Part shown: piece by piece, positions 8,916 to 17,636 of the stretch
Numbering within the stretch: the first letter of the stretch is position 1
Layout: every line of letters starts with the position of its first letter
Origin: an uncultured Paracoccaceae bacterium
GTDB taxonomy: Bacteria > Pseudomonadota > Alphaproteobacteria > Rhodobacterales > Rhodobacteraceae
Reading direction: 5' to 3'
Assembly (NCBI GenBank): GCA_947488605.1
Contig: CANKZJ010000001.1
Span: 806,001 to 870,000, forward strand
DNA: 64,000 nucleotides
Translations under genes and position numbers: made by a program
The notes under the pieces: generated by a model
Databases searched by the model: none
Seen by the model: only the letters and a program-made list of their open reading frames with translations
Told to the model about the DNA's origin: nothing

Positions 8916-9803
8916 TTAACGCCGCCAGAGCGGATGGGCGACAGGGTCTTTGGGCGTCCACAGGTATCGGCGGATGACCTCGCCATAGGACCGAAAGAAA
9001 TAGCCACCGTTACGCTTTTGGTAGTGATCCTTGCGCGATCGATAGAGGGTTGGCAGTCGGTACCACGCAACACGCGGGTGCATGTGATGCACGACATGCA
9101 GATTGTTGTTGAGAAAGAGTAATCCCAAAAGGCCGGCATTCTCTACAATCACGCTGCGGCCACTTGCGCGGTCATGGGCCTGATGTTCAAGGAATGTCCT
9201 TAGCTTCAGCAATGACATTCCAAAATACATCGCAGCCAGATAAGCCCAGATCGGCATAGGTGACATCCAGACAGCACCAAGAACCAGCGCCACCGCAGGA
9301 ACATGCAAAAGCCAATCTCGCAGAGCCTTGAGATCGCGACAGCGCCATTCGCATAGGACAAACGCAACCGTTCCGATCAGTGGCCCCAACGTCAGCCTAC
9401 CAGCAACCGTATTGTTCAACCACAAAACGCTACGGACAAATCGGGGCAACTTGTTCCAAACCGCAGGATCAAGGTAGTTGCTTTCAGGGTCATCATAAGG
9501 GTCGGTGATCACCTCATCATTGTGGTGCGCAAGATGCGTCGCCTTGAACCGCACGAAGGGTACCGTCAACATCAGCGGCGGCCAAACCAAAATCTCGCTC
9601 AGCCATTGCGCTTGAAACGGGTGTCCGTGGATGACCTCGTGCTGTAATGAGGAATGCAGCGCAATCGCGAGACCCCCAATTACAATCCCCAATGTCAGCG
9701 GTAACCACCACAGGGCCGCACCCCAGAATGCATAACACGCACAAATCAGTAAGAGTGTTGGCCATTCAATGCCAGCACGGGCTTTCTTCTTATCCTGTCC
9801 CAT
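8916..9803 (-). CDS. Membrane fatty acid desaturase
   Basis: 295-residue integral-membrane di-iron desaturase/hydroxylase. The three histidine clusters are visible: HSSLQHEVIHGH, HLAHH and HVVHHMHP, with several hydrophobic segments between them. It would introduce a double bond or hydroxyl group into an acyl chain or carotenoid-like substrate at the inner membrane, using O2. Regiospecificity cannot be told from the sequence. It is divergent from an XRE regulator about 95 bases away, which may control it, though no operator is evident. Confidence 0.85.
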   Translation of the reverse strand: MGQDKKKARAGIEWPTLLLICACYAFWGAALWWLPLTLGIVIGGLAIALHSSLQHEVIHGHPFQAQWLSEILVWPPLMLTVPFVRFKATHLAHHNDEVITDPYDDPESNYLDPAVWNKLPRFVRSVLWLNNTVAGRLTLGPLIGTVAFVLCEWRCRDLKALRDWLLHVPAVALVLGAVWMSPMPIWAYLAAMYFGMSLLKLRTFLEHQAHDRASGRSVIVENAGLLGLLFLNNNLHVVHHMHPRVAWYRLPTLYRSRKDHYQKRNGGYFFRSYGEVIRRYLWTPKDPVAHPLWRR

Positions 9804-9898
9804 ACTGACATTCCTAGGTGAGCACGGCGGTCAGGACCATTCTGACAGTAGTTCACAAAAGCCAAAAAGTGTGTATAAATCATCTAATGTTGACAATT

Positions 9899-10747
9899 AT
9901 GGACAAACGCGAACGCGCAAAGCTTTTCAGGGATCGTTTGGGCGTTGCAATGGTGCATGCACAAATCAATCAAAGCGCGCTCGCCCGGTTGGCGAAGGTC
10001 GACCGCTCTACCCTATCGCAATTGATCAAGGATGATGGCGCCCGATTGCCCAACGCGCAACTGGTCGCTGCCTGCGCCGCAGCTTTGGGTGTCAGCGCGG
10101 ATTATCTGTTGGGCCTTTCAGACAGACCCGAGCAAGCCGCCGATCTGGTTGCAACCGCAATTTCCATGACGGAAGCACCGCGCGCAATGGTCGACGACCA
10201 GATCTTTGCATGGCACCAAGAGGCGGCGGGTTACAAGATTAGACATGTCCCGGCAGCTCTCCCTGATATGCTCAAGACAGTGGATATGCTACGATGGGAA
10301 TATGCCCCGTCGCTTGGCAAGACCATTGAACAGGCCATCAACGCCAGCACCGACCGCTTGAACTGGATGCGTAGCGCGCGGTCTGACTATGAAATTGCTA
10401 TCCCACTGTCAGAACTTGACGCGTTTGCACGCGCTGAAGGCTACTATGCGGGCTTATCATCAGAGCTTCGCCGCACCCAGCTTGCGCAGTTCCGCGATCT
10501 GCATGATCAGCTATATCCCGCACTCAGACTGCATCTTTATGACCAGAGAAAGCTGTTTTCCGCACCTGTCACCGTCTTTGGCCCGCTCCTTGCAGTGATA
10601 TACATTGGTCGCAATTATCTCGTCTTTCGCGACACTGAACGCGTGGTGGCAATCACCACGCATTTCGATCAACTGGTGCGCGAAGCAAGCATTAGCCAAC
10701 GTGATCTGACGCCGTATTTTGACCGTCTCATTGCGCGCGCGGGTTAG
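9899..10747 (+). CDS. XRE-family transcriptional regulator
   Basis: 282 residues. The N-terminal Cro/C1-type helix-turn-helix (about 10-75) has the recognition region QSALARLAKVDRSTLSQLI, followed by GVSADYLLGLSDRPE, common in this family. The remaining 200 residues are a conserved but uncharacterised effector region. I start at MDKRERAKLF (9899); the frame is open back to 9818 but that part is unlike the family. A TTGACA hexamer (9889-9894) sits just before the start and may belong to either divergent promoter. The stop shares TTAG with the convergent carnitine dehydrogenase gene. Confidence 0.8.
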   Translation: MDKRERAKLFRDRLGVAMVHAQINQSALARLAKVDRSTLSQLIKDDGARLPNAQLVAACAAALGVSADYLLGLSDRPEQAADLVATAISMTEAPRAMVDDQIFAWHQEAAGYKIRHVPAALPDMLKTVDMLRWEYAPSLGKTIEQAINASTDRLNWMRSARSDYEIAIPLSELDAFARAEGYYAGLSSELRRTQLAQFRDLHDQLYPALRLHLYDQRKLFSAPVTVFGPLLAVIYIGRNYLVFRDTERVVAITTHFDQLVREASISQRDLTPYFDRLIARAG

Positions 10748-12204
10748 CTGCGCACGCCAACGGCCTTGCCTGCCCCGGCGGGCATTGGCAAATCAGCATG
10801 TGCCTTTGCGACGCGCTCAAGCGTCGCGGCAACCGCAGGTCCAGGATCGGAGGCTTTGCGGGTCTCAAGGCTGACGTGGATCATCATGTGCTCGCCTGTG
10901 GCAAGTTCGCGGGTGCCTTCATACATGCGATGAAACAGATGCATTTTCTTGCCCGCACCGGCGATAATTTGCGTTTCAATGCGGATCACTGCGCCTGCAT
11001 GGACTTCATCCAAATGACGGATATGCGTCTCGGCAGTAAAGTAGCTGCCACCCGTCGCGATGTAGTCCGCATCGCATCCCACAAGAAGCATCATCCGGTC
11101 CGTCGCATCCCCAAAAGCTTGCAAATACCGCGCCTCGTTCATGTGACCGTTGTAGTCGGTCCAATCGAGCGGGATTGCGCGTTCAACCGTCACGATCGGC
11201 GTGCCGAGATCGTCGGGCAGGCAAATCACACCTTCAACGCGTCGGTCTTGTGCGTTGAGGAGTTTGCCCGCACCCCAATCCTGCGCCTTGAGACCACGCA
11301 AGATCGCCACAAGATTATCATCACGTGCGCGTTCAAGTTCGCGGATGCTCAGGTGGCCAGACTGTGCGTCAGATTGGTCTGCGACTGCATCGATCAACGC
11401 GTCCGTCAGTTCAGGCACATCCATCAACTTGGTCCAAGGCCATTCAAGGCAGGGGCCGAATTGTTCGATGAAATGACGCATTCCGGCCTCGCCTCCGGCA
11501 ATTCGGTAGGTTTCAAAAAGACCCATCTGCGCCCAGCGCAGACCAAAGCCATAGCGGATCGCATCATCGATTTCTTCTGTGGTCGCAATGCCGTCTTTGA
11601 TCAACCAAAGCGCCTCGCGCCAAACCGCCTCAAGGAAACGATCAGCGATATGTGCATCTATTTCGGCACGCACATGTAGCGGATGCATACCAATCTCGGT
11701 CAATATCTCTTTGGCTTTGGCGACAATCTCAGGCGCGGTTTCAGCGCTTGGAACCAGTTCGACCAAAGGCAGAAGATACACAGGGTTGAAGGGGTGTGTG
11801 ACGATAATCTGTTCAGGGCGGGTCGCACATCCTTGCAACTCCGAGGGTTTAAAACCGCTTGTCGATGAACCAATGACTGCATCCATCGGACAATGCTCTT
11901 GCAAAGTCTGGTAGACTTTACGCTTCAAATCCAGCCGCTCTGGCACGCTTTCTTGAATCCATGCCACACCGTCAACGGCTGATGAGATGGTGTCGTGAAA
12001 GCTCATCTTTCCTTCAGCGGGTAATGCGACATCGGATAGGCCAGGCAGCGAGCGGCGCGCGTTACTTAAGACCTCTGCAATCTTTCGTTCGGCGTCGGGG
12101 TCTGGGTCGAAAACGCGCACATCCCAACCCATCAACAAGAACCTTGCGGCCCAACCGCCACCGATTACGCCACCACCAATGATCGCCGCTGCCCTTTGTG
12201 TCAT
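10744..12204 (-). CDS. lcdH: L-carnitine dehydrogenase / betainyl-CoA thioesterase fusion
   Basis: Bifunctional enzyme at both ends of a carnitine pathway. The N-terminal half (about 1-320) is a 3-hydroxyacyl-CoA-dehydrogenase-like NAD domain (IGGGVIGGGWAARF) that oxidises L-carnitine to 3-dehydrocarnitine. The C-terminal part (about 335-470) is a hotdog thioesterase with active-site motif DWTDYNGHMNEARY (about 346-359), assigned in this fusion family to hydrolysis of betainyl-CoA to glycine betaine. It is last in a tight four-gene operon with a BKACE enzyme that performs the middle step, which makes carnitine rather than hydroxybutyryl-CoA the likely substrate. Confidence 0.85.
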   Translation of the reverse strand: MTQRAAAIIGGGVIGGGWAARFLLMGWDVRVFDPDPDAERKIAEVLSNARRSLPGLSDVALPAEGKMSFHDTISSAVDGVAWIQESVPERLDLKRKVYQTLQEHCPMDAVIGSSTSGFKPSELQGCATRPEQIIVTHPFNPVYLLPLVELVPSAETAPEIVAKAKEILTEIGMHPLHVRAEIDAHIADRFLEAVWREALWLIKDGIATTEEIDDAIRYGFGLRWAQMGLFETYRIAGGEAGMRHFIEQFGPCLEWPWTKLMDVPELTDALIDAVADQSDAQSGHLSIRELERARDDNLVAILRGLKAQDWGAGKLLNAQDRRVEGVICLPDDLGTPIVTVERAIPLDWTDYNGHMNEARYLQAFGDATDRMMLLVGCDADYIATGGSYFTAETHIRHLDEVHAGAVIRIETQIIAGAGKKMHLFHRMYEGTRELATGEHMMIHVSLETRKASDPGPAVAATLERVAKAHADLPMPAGAGKAVGVRS

Positions 12205-12207
12205 CGC

Positions 12208-12459
12208 TTAGCTCGCTGGTTTGCTGTCGGGATGATCGAACTCGTCGGCTGGCACAGGTTCGCGGCGGATCGTGGGATCACAGGCGACCATTGCCGTATC
12301 GGTATCGCGAATGATAAGCCCGCCCCGCGCGCGGCAATCTTCAAACGACATGCGGTTGCCGATCACCATGAATTCGCGCATGCCACCGCCGCCGCCCATC
12401 GCACCTGTACTTTCGCAAGCGGCCAAAACCAAAACACTGCCCAAAATCAAACGTTTCAT
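12208..12459 (-). CDS. Small lipoprotein, unknown function
   Basis: 83 residues with a lipoprotein signal peptide and lipobox LVLAAC, so it is probably lipid-anchored in the cell envelope. The mature part has a glycine run and two further cysteines (FEDCRARGG and VACDPT) that might form a disulfide. I recognise no family. It lies between the lipocalin gene (stop and start overlap in ATGA) and the carnitine dehydrogenase fusion (3-base gap), so it is almost surely co-transcribed with them; a direct role in carnitine use is unproven. Confidence 0.65.
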   Translation of the reverse strand: MKRLILGSVLVLAACESTGAMGGGGGMREFMVIGNRMSFEDCRARGGLIIRDTDTAMVACDPTIRREPVPADEFDHPDSKPAS

Positions 12460-12989
12460 TGGGGAACCTCCACTAGTCGGCTTAGATCATAACCATTGAA
12501 TTTCAAAATCGCACGCGCTGCATTCAACCGATCCGGCGGGATTTGAGGATCACGGTTCAAAATCCATCCTGACCGCCCATTGGGCGCGCCAACCACAGCA
12601 GTGCGGTAGGTCTCATCAGTCCACAGCACCCAGTAGTCCGCAGCAACAAAGGGCACCGATGGAAACCGGACTTTCAGCCGCCCCGGTCCCACAATTTCAG
12701 CAGTGCCTTCGATACGCGACCGCTCCGAGCCGTCCGGATTACGACAAATGTTCAAGACAGACAGCAAGCCATCTTCGCGCAAGCCATATTCTGCGGTGAC
12801 GCCAACGCAACCCGCCTCAAAGGGCACCGGGTATCGGGCCACCTCATACCAAAGCCCCGCGTAACGGTCCGGCTCAAAGACGGCTTTGGACGCAATCGGC
12901 GCGTCGGTATCGCGGTAGACCGAGAAGAAGCCGCCGCTGTCTTGGGTCGCGCATCCCGCCAACAAAAGCACGAAAGCTAGCGCCCTCAC
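12456..12989 (-). CDS. blc: Lipocalin (Blc-type outer-membrane lipoprotein)
   Basis: 177-residue bacterial lipocalin. The signal peptide ends in lipobox LLLAGC; the family signature G-x-W is in DRYAGLWYEVARYP, and late elements DYWVLW and GRSGWILNRDP match Blc proteins. Blc binds fatty acids or lysophospholipids and helps membrane maintenance. Here it sits inside a carnitine operon, overlapping both neighbours by the 4 bases ATGA, which raises the possibility of handling acylcarnitine-derived lipids; that is inference. Confidence 0.85.
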   Translation of the reverse strand: MRALAFVLLLAGCATQDSGGFFSVYRDTDAPIASKAVFEPDRYAGLWYEVARYPVPFEAGCVGVTAEYGLREDGLLSVLNICRNPDGSERSRIEGTAEIVGPGRLKVRFPSVPFVAADYWVLWTDETYRTAVVGAPNGRSGWILNRDPQIPPDRLNAARAILKFNGYDLSRLVEVPQ

Positions 12990-13900
12990 TTTGCGACCGG
13001 CAGCTGTTTGGTCAGCCCCAATTTGGCACGGACCTGTGCCGGACCAATGACCTTGGCACCAAGGTTTTCGATGATACCTGCGGCCCGTTCAACAAGTTGC
13101 GCATTGGTGGCCAGCACGCCACGATCAAGCATCAAGTTGTCTTCCAATCCGACACGCACATTGCCGCCTGCCAAAACAGATGCCGCCACATAAGGCATCT
13201 GGCTACGCCCCAGCCCAAAGGCCGAGAACGTCCAATCATCGGGCACGTTATTCACCATCGCCATAAAGGTGTTTAAATCATCCGGCGCACCCCACGGCAC
13301 GCCGATGCAAAGCTGGACCAACGCAGGGCTGTCCAAAACACCGTCTTTCACCAACTGTTTCGCGTACCAAAGATGACCGGTGTCAAAGGCTTCGATTTCG
13401 GGCTTCACACCAAGATCCGTCATCATCCGCCCCATTGCCGTCAACATGCCGGGCGTGTTTGTCATCACGTAATCGGCTTCGGCAAAATTCATTGTGCCGC
13501 AATCAAGCGTGCAAATCTCGGGCAGGCATTCGGCGACATGCGCCACCCTTTCGGTCGCACCGACCATATCGGTGCCAGCAACAGTCGGCAGCGGCTTTTC
13601 CGTGCCGCCAAAAACGATGTCACCGCCCATGCCCGCGGTTAAGTTCAGGACGACATCAACCTCTGCATCCCGAATGCGGTCCGTGACTTCGCGGTAGAGT
13701 GCGAGATCACGTGATGGCGTTCCTGTCTCAGGATCACGCACATGGCAATGCACGACGGCAGCACCTGCTTTGGCTGCGTCAATTGCACTTTGAGCGATCT
13801 GTTGCGGGGAACGTGGAACATGCGGGCTGCGGTCTTGGGTGGATCCAGACCCCGTAACGGCGCAAGTGATAAAGACCTCTCGGTTCATCTCCAGTGGCAT
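12986..13900 (-). CDS. BKACE enzyme (DUF849), probable 3-dehydrocarnitine cleavage
   Basis: 304-residue beta-keto acid cleavage enzyme. These Zn2+ TIM-barrel proteins condense a beta-keto acid with acetyl-CoA to give acetoacetate and a new CoA ester. The zinc motif HCHVRDP and the family element FDTGHLWYA are visible. Co-transcription with a carnitine dehydrogenase-thioesterase fusion indicates dehydrocarnitine as substrate and betainyl-CoA as product, a known BKACE subgroup. The start MPLEMNREVF is set by a GGGAGG ribosome site; the frame is open to 13963 without such a site. First gene of the operon, overlapping the lipocalin start in ATGA. Confidence 0.85.
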   Translation of the reverse strand: MPLEMNREVFITCAVTGSGSTQDRSPHVPRSPQQIAQSAIDAAKAGAAVVHCHVRDPETGTPSRDLALYREVTDRIRDAEVDVVLNLTAGMGGDIVFGGTEKPLPTVAGTDMVGATERVAHVAECLPEICTLDCGTMNFAEADYVMTNTPGMLTAMGRMMTDLGVKPEIEAFDTGHLWYAKQLVKDGVLDSPALVQLCIGVPWGAPDDLNTFMAMVNNVPDDWTFSAFGLGRSQMPYVAASVLAGGNVRVGLEDNLMLDRGVLATNAQLVERAAGIIENLGAKVIGPAQVRAKLGLTKQLPVAK

Positions 13901-14162
13901 GGACGTCCTCCCTTTGGTGTCGCGCATTGGGTGGACATTTGCTGAATTCGGCGCACCGCACAAGGCGGAATTCTTGACATGACCGGTTCTTGTCTGGCAA
14001 CAGGTGAGAATGAACAGAACACTGCACCCAGCAACGGTCTATTTTACCAGCGTCACATAACGGCGGCTGGGCTTTTTCGATGACAACTGAATGCAACAGC
14101 CGCCCGTGAGGGTGTGCTGCAACTGTGCGTCCTTGCGGGCCCTACGCCAAAGGATCACACCG

Positions 14163-14618
14163 ATGCCCGATATAACCCACGCTACTCCCAAAGACATGAC
14201 CGATTTGCTGCATATGATCGGCAAACTTTGTGCGTTTCATGGCGACATATGCCAGATGGGGTTGGCAGACGCGCAAGCTCAATTCACGCACGGCCCGCTG
14301 TCGGCTTTCATCGCGCGTGAAAACGGACGGGCCGTCGGATACTGCGTGATTGAGCCGCATTGGCGCCCAATGGAAACGGGCCCGATGCTGGATATTGCAC
14401 ATCTGTTTGTCGAAGAGGCTTTGCGTGGACGCGGGATTGGCAAAGCATTGATTGATACCGCGATTTCATACGCCAGCGCGCAAGGAGCGTCGCGGCTAAC
14501 GATTGGGACATCACCGGATAATCCCGCAGCCGCCGCCGCTTACAGGCGGATGGGGCATACGGAAATCACATTCACACCCGGACCTAGGTTTGAGATCGCG
14601 TTGGATGCGCAAGAGTAG
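14163..14618 (+). CDS. GNAT-family N-acetyltransferase
   Basis: 151 residues with the acetyl-CoA loop GRGIGKAL, preceded by the strand LDIAHLFVEEALR, and a C-terminal NPAAAAAYRRMG segment typical of small-molecule or protein acetyltransferases. The substrate is unknown. I use the ATG at 14163 (MPDITHATPKD), preceded by AAGGA, rather than an in-frame codon at 14091. Its stop codon lies inside a REP palindrome that fills the gap to the convergent aldo/keto reductase gene. Confidence 0.8.
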   Translation: MPDITHATPKDMTDLLHMIGKLCAFHGDICQMGLADAQAQFTHGPLSAFIARENGRAVGYCVIEPHWRPMETGPMLDIAHLFVEEALRGRGIGKALIDTAISYASAQGASRLTIGTSPDNPAAAAAYRRMGHTEITFTPGPRFEIALDAQE

Positions 14619-14640
14619 CCTGGGTCATGATCCACCCTAC
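14615..14640 (-). repeat. REP palindrome copy 1
   Basis: 26-base imperfect palindrome with GTAG at both ends. The minus-strand reading starts GTAGGGTGGATCA and its other arm is GTAGCCTGGGTCA (three mismatches). It contains the TAG stop of the GNAT gene and directly abuts the stop of the aldo/keto reductase gene. One of four copies of the family GTAnGGTGGRTC in the window. Confidence 0.7.
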
Positions 14641-15684
14641 TTAGAACGGCATTGGATGCTCTCGATGCACAGCGTCAATTTGCGCAATCAATGCGTCGGA
14701 CAGCACCACGTCTTTGCCCGCTAGAATCTGCGTCAACTGCTCGGAGTTCGTGGCACCAAAAATCGCAGAGACCGCAAAGGGCCGTGTACGTTGCCACGCC
14801 ATCGCCATATGCACGGGGTCAAGATCATGTTCGGCCGCCAGATCAAGATAGGCCTGCACAACAGGCCAAAGTCTATCCGTCACACGGCCACCAAGATCGC
14901 TGTTGATCGACAAACGACTGCCTTCCGGGATCGCACCATTTTGATACTTTCCCGTGAGCAAGCCGCAAGCCAAGGGCGAAAACGACAGCAGCGTCACGTC
15001 TTCATTCACGGCCATTTCGGCCATATCGGTATCGTAGAGGCGGCATAGCAATGAATACTCGTTCTGGACGGATGCCATCCGCGGCAAGCCAGCGCTTTGT
15101 GCCTGATCGACCCATTTTGTCATGCCCCAGGCACTTTCATTGGACATGCCAATGCTGCGGATTTTGCCTGCTTTGACCATATCGCCCAGCGCCTCAAGCA
15201 CGTCCATCATGTGGTCCATTGTCTGCTGGCGGTCCTGTCCGGATGGATCATATGTCCAATTCTGGCGGAACATATAGGAGCCGCGGATCGGCCAGTGCAT
15301 CTGGTAAAGGTCGATTACATCCGTTTGCAGTCGCTTAAGTGATGTATCAACAGCTTCGCGGATCACCGCACTATCATAACCGCGCCCGTCGCGCACCCAA
15401 CCGGGATTGTTGCCGGATACTTTTGTGGCAATCACGACTTCATCGCGACGACCCGTTTTTGTGAGCCAGTTGCCGACGGTTTGCTCGGATAGTCCGATCG
15501 TTTCAGCACGAATAGGGTTCACCGGGTACATCTCGGCCGTATCAATAAAATTGATCCCTGCATCTAAAGACATATCAATCTGGCGATGCGCGTCATCCTG
15601 CGGTGTTTGATTGCCAAAAGTCATTGTGCCTAGGCACCATTCGCTGACCATGATGTCGGTACGGCCAAGGGGAAGTTGCTTCAT
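14641..15684 (-). CDS. Aldo/keto reductase (Tas-like)
   Basis: 347-residue NADP(H)-dependent oxidoreductase of the AKR superfamily. Catalytic elements are visible: DTAEMYP (Asp and Tyr), IATKV (Lys) and YQMHWP (His). The length and overall pattern, including an insertion near NWTYDPSGQDRQQTMDHMM, resemble E. coli Tas. The physiological substrate is unknown. MKQLPLGRTDIMVSEW is the natural N-terminus; the frame continues to 15798 without family similarity. Stop abuts a REP palindrome. Confidence 0.85.
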   Translation of the reverse strand: MKQLPLGRTDIMVSEWCLGTMTFGNQTPQDDAHRQIDMSLDAGINFIDTAEMYPVNPIRAETIGLSEQTVGNWLTKTGRRDEVVIATKVSGNNPGWVRDGRGYDSAVIREAVDTSLKRLQTDVIDLYQMHWPIRGSYMFRQNWTYDPSGQDRQQTMDHMMDVLEALGDMVKAGKIRSIGMSNESAWGMTKWVDQAQSAGLPRMASVQNEYSLLCRLYDTDMAEMAVNEDVTLLSFSPLACGLLTGKYQNGAIPEGSRLSINSDLGGRVTDRLWPVVQAYLDLAAEHDLDPVHMAMAWQRTRPFAVSAIFGATNSEQLTQILAGKDVVLSDALIAQIDAVHREHPMPF

Positions 15685-15816
15685 CGGGTACTGCCTCAAT
15701 CTGATGTTCGCGCCAGACCCTAATGTGAAGCGCACTGAGGGCAAGGGCACAAACGCGACAAGCAGAGGTCGAATATGGCCTAGTATCAATGACCCCACAG
15801 GCGCATAGCTTGCACT

Positions 15817-17040
15817 ATGCGGATGATTATTTCCTTTGCGGCCCTCTTTTTGTCAGTTGCCTTGTTGCAGCTTTCGTCAGGCGGCGTTGGCCCATTGGAT
15901 GCTTTGACCGGGCTTGAGCTCGGGTTTACGCAATCTCAGGTCGGTTTTCTGGGGTCAGCGCATTTTGTCGGGTTCTTCATTGGCTGTTGGTGGGCACCAC
16001 GGTTAATGGGCAGCGTCGGGCATAGCCGCGCTTTCGCGACATTCACTGCGATGGGTGCCATCGGCCTTGCTGCGCATATCATCGTCGTTGACCCGCTCGC
16101 TTGGGCATTTTTTCGCATTGGGTCCGGTATCTGTGTGGCAGGATGTTACACTGTGATCGAGGCATGGTTGCAGGCCAAGGTCACCAATGAGACCCGTGGG
16201 CGGGCGATTGCAACCTACCGCATGGCCGATACTGGCGCATCCTTTGTCGCCCAGTTCATGATTGGCGCGCTGGCCAGTGTTGAGACCTACATAGCTTACA
16301 ATATCCTGACCATCCTGTGCTGTGCCTCGCTGTTGCCGCTGACGCTGACGCGTGTGCCGCAGCCTCAAACGCCTTCGGCCACACGGTTGCGACCTGCTTT
16401 GGCGTGGGCTTGCTCGCCTTTGGCAGTCGCTGCCGTGCTAGTTGCCGCACTTTCAAGCGCGTCGTTCCGAATGGTTGGTCCGATCTACGGACAAGAAGTG
16501 GGACTAACTGCAAATCAGATCGGCTCATTTCTTGCGGCCTTTGTGGCGGGCGGCGCGATTGCGCAATATCCGGTGGGTTGGCTTGCCGACAAATACGACC
16601 GCCGTTGGGTCATGATCTGGCTGTCGGTTGCGGCGGTATTGGCATGCTCATTCACGGTTCTGACGGCAGGCCAAGGGACCGCGACCATTCTTACGGCATC
16701 GTTCCTGTTTGGTTTGACCACTTTCCCAATTTATTCGGTCGCGACCGCCCACGCGCATGACTTTGCCACGTCGGATCAGCGTGTTGAGTTATCTGCAGCG
16801 TTGATGTTCTTCTTCGCTGTCGGCGCGATTGCGGCACCTTATTCCACATCCGCACTGATTGGACTTTATGGCCCCGAAGCCTTGTTTTACTTTATCTCGG
16901 TCGGACATGTGATCTTGGTGATCTTTGGCCTTAGTCGGATGCGTGTGCGCAAAGCACCTGAAGAGCGGACGCGCTATATTTATGCACCGCGCACCAGTTT
17001 CAGCATCGGACGTCTGCTTGGCCGTAGCCGCGACCGCTAG
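15817..17040 (+). CDS. MFS transporter (YcaD-like)
   Basis: 407 residues, twelve predicted membrane segments, of the major facilitator superfamily. The cytoplasmic loop ADKYDRRWVM after the seventh segment is a degenerate MFS motif A. Sequence resembles YcaD-type sugar/metabolite carriers; the substrate is unknown. The start could be 15817 or the ATG six bases later; neither has a clear ribosome site. It is divergent from the aldo/keto reductase and convergent with the outer-membrane protein gene (shared CTAG). Confidence 0.8.
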   Translation: MRMIISFAALFLSVALLQLSSGGVGPLDALTGLELGFTQSQVGFLGSAHFVGFFIGCWWAPRLMGSVGHSRAFATFTAMGAIGLAAHIIVVDPLAWAFFRIGSGICVAGCYTVIEAWLQAKVTNETRGRAIATYRMADTGASFVAQFMIGALASVETYIAYNILTILCCASLLPLTLTRVPQPQTPSATRLRPALAWACSPLAVAAVLVAALSSASFRMVGPIYGQEVGLTANQIGSFLAAFVAGGAIAQYPVGWLADKYDRRWVMIWLSVAAVLACSFTVLTAGQGTATILTASFLFGLTTFPIYSVATAHAHDFATSDQRVELSAALMFFFAVGAIAAPYSTSALIGLYGPEALFYFISVGHVILVIFGLSRMRVRKAPEERTRYIYAPRTSFSIGRLLGRSRDR

Positions 17041-17498
17041 AAGTTGTAGAGAACCGCAACCCGTGTCGTTGTGATTGCTTCGGTAAAGGTATTATCCATA
17101 AAATCACGGATCAATTCACCGCGCAGGGTCAGGTTGGGCGAGATATCCCGCTCAGCACCAAGGCCGAAGTTGAAGCCGCCTGATGTATCATCCTCGAAAT
17201 AATACTCTGAAATACCACCTGCGAAACGGAACGTATAATCGGACCAGTCATAACTCAGCCAGCCACGGACACGTGCCGTGTCATAGTCGTTGTCACCTGC
17301 GACCCGCAGACCGTATTCGGCCTCGGCCCCGATCCCGAAAAGCCCTGCGTCAAAGCCTAGACCGCCCATGACAGAAGTCACTGTCTGCGCATCGCCTGAA
17401 TGCGGAAAGTGATAATCGACGCCAGCACCCAGATAGGCATCTTGCGCGGCGGCTGTTGTGCCAAATGTGACCGCAGCCAAAATAGCAAATAGGCATTT
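17037..17498 (-). CDS. Outer-membrane beta-barrel protein, unknown role
   Basis: 153 residues with a Sec signal peptide (MKCLFAILAAVTFGTTAAA) and alternating amphipathic strands rich in Gly, Asp and aromatic residues, ending in VAVLYNF. The terminal Phe is the usual sorting signal of outer-membrane barrels, and the size suggests an eight-stranded barrel. The start is chosen by the signal peptide and an AGGAGAG ribosome site; a codon seven residues earlier is less likely. Confidence 0.7.
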   Translation of the reverse strand, partial: KCLFAILAAVTFGTTAAAQDAYLGAGVDYHFPHSGDAQTVTSVMGGLGFDAGLFGIGAEAEYGLRVAGDNDYDTARVRGWLSYDWSDYTFRFAGGISEYYFEDDTSGGFNFGLGAERDISPNLTLRGELIRDFMDNTFTEAITTTRVAVLYNF

Positions 17499-17636
17499 CA
17501 TCAGAACTCTCCTAACCAAATCGGTGTTGTACCTTGTGTACTGTTGGGCAGTTCAAAATGCCAGCATGTCTGCAACATCTGGCATCTGGCCCGTCACCCC
17601 GCTAGATAGGCTGCAAATCTGCAAGGACACGCCCCC

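Noticed and set aside
10744-12204. 3-hydroxybutyryl-CoA dehydrogenase
   Set aside because: The fused hotdog thioesterase and the co-transcribed BKACE gene fit the carnitine pathway instead.
13974-14080. Candidate small RNA before the GNAT gene (TTGACA at 13974, GCTGGGCTTTTT near 14066-14077)
   Set aside because: The -10 match is poor and the hairpin before the T run has only 5-6 bp with a long loop. Not enough to call without transcript data.
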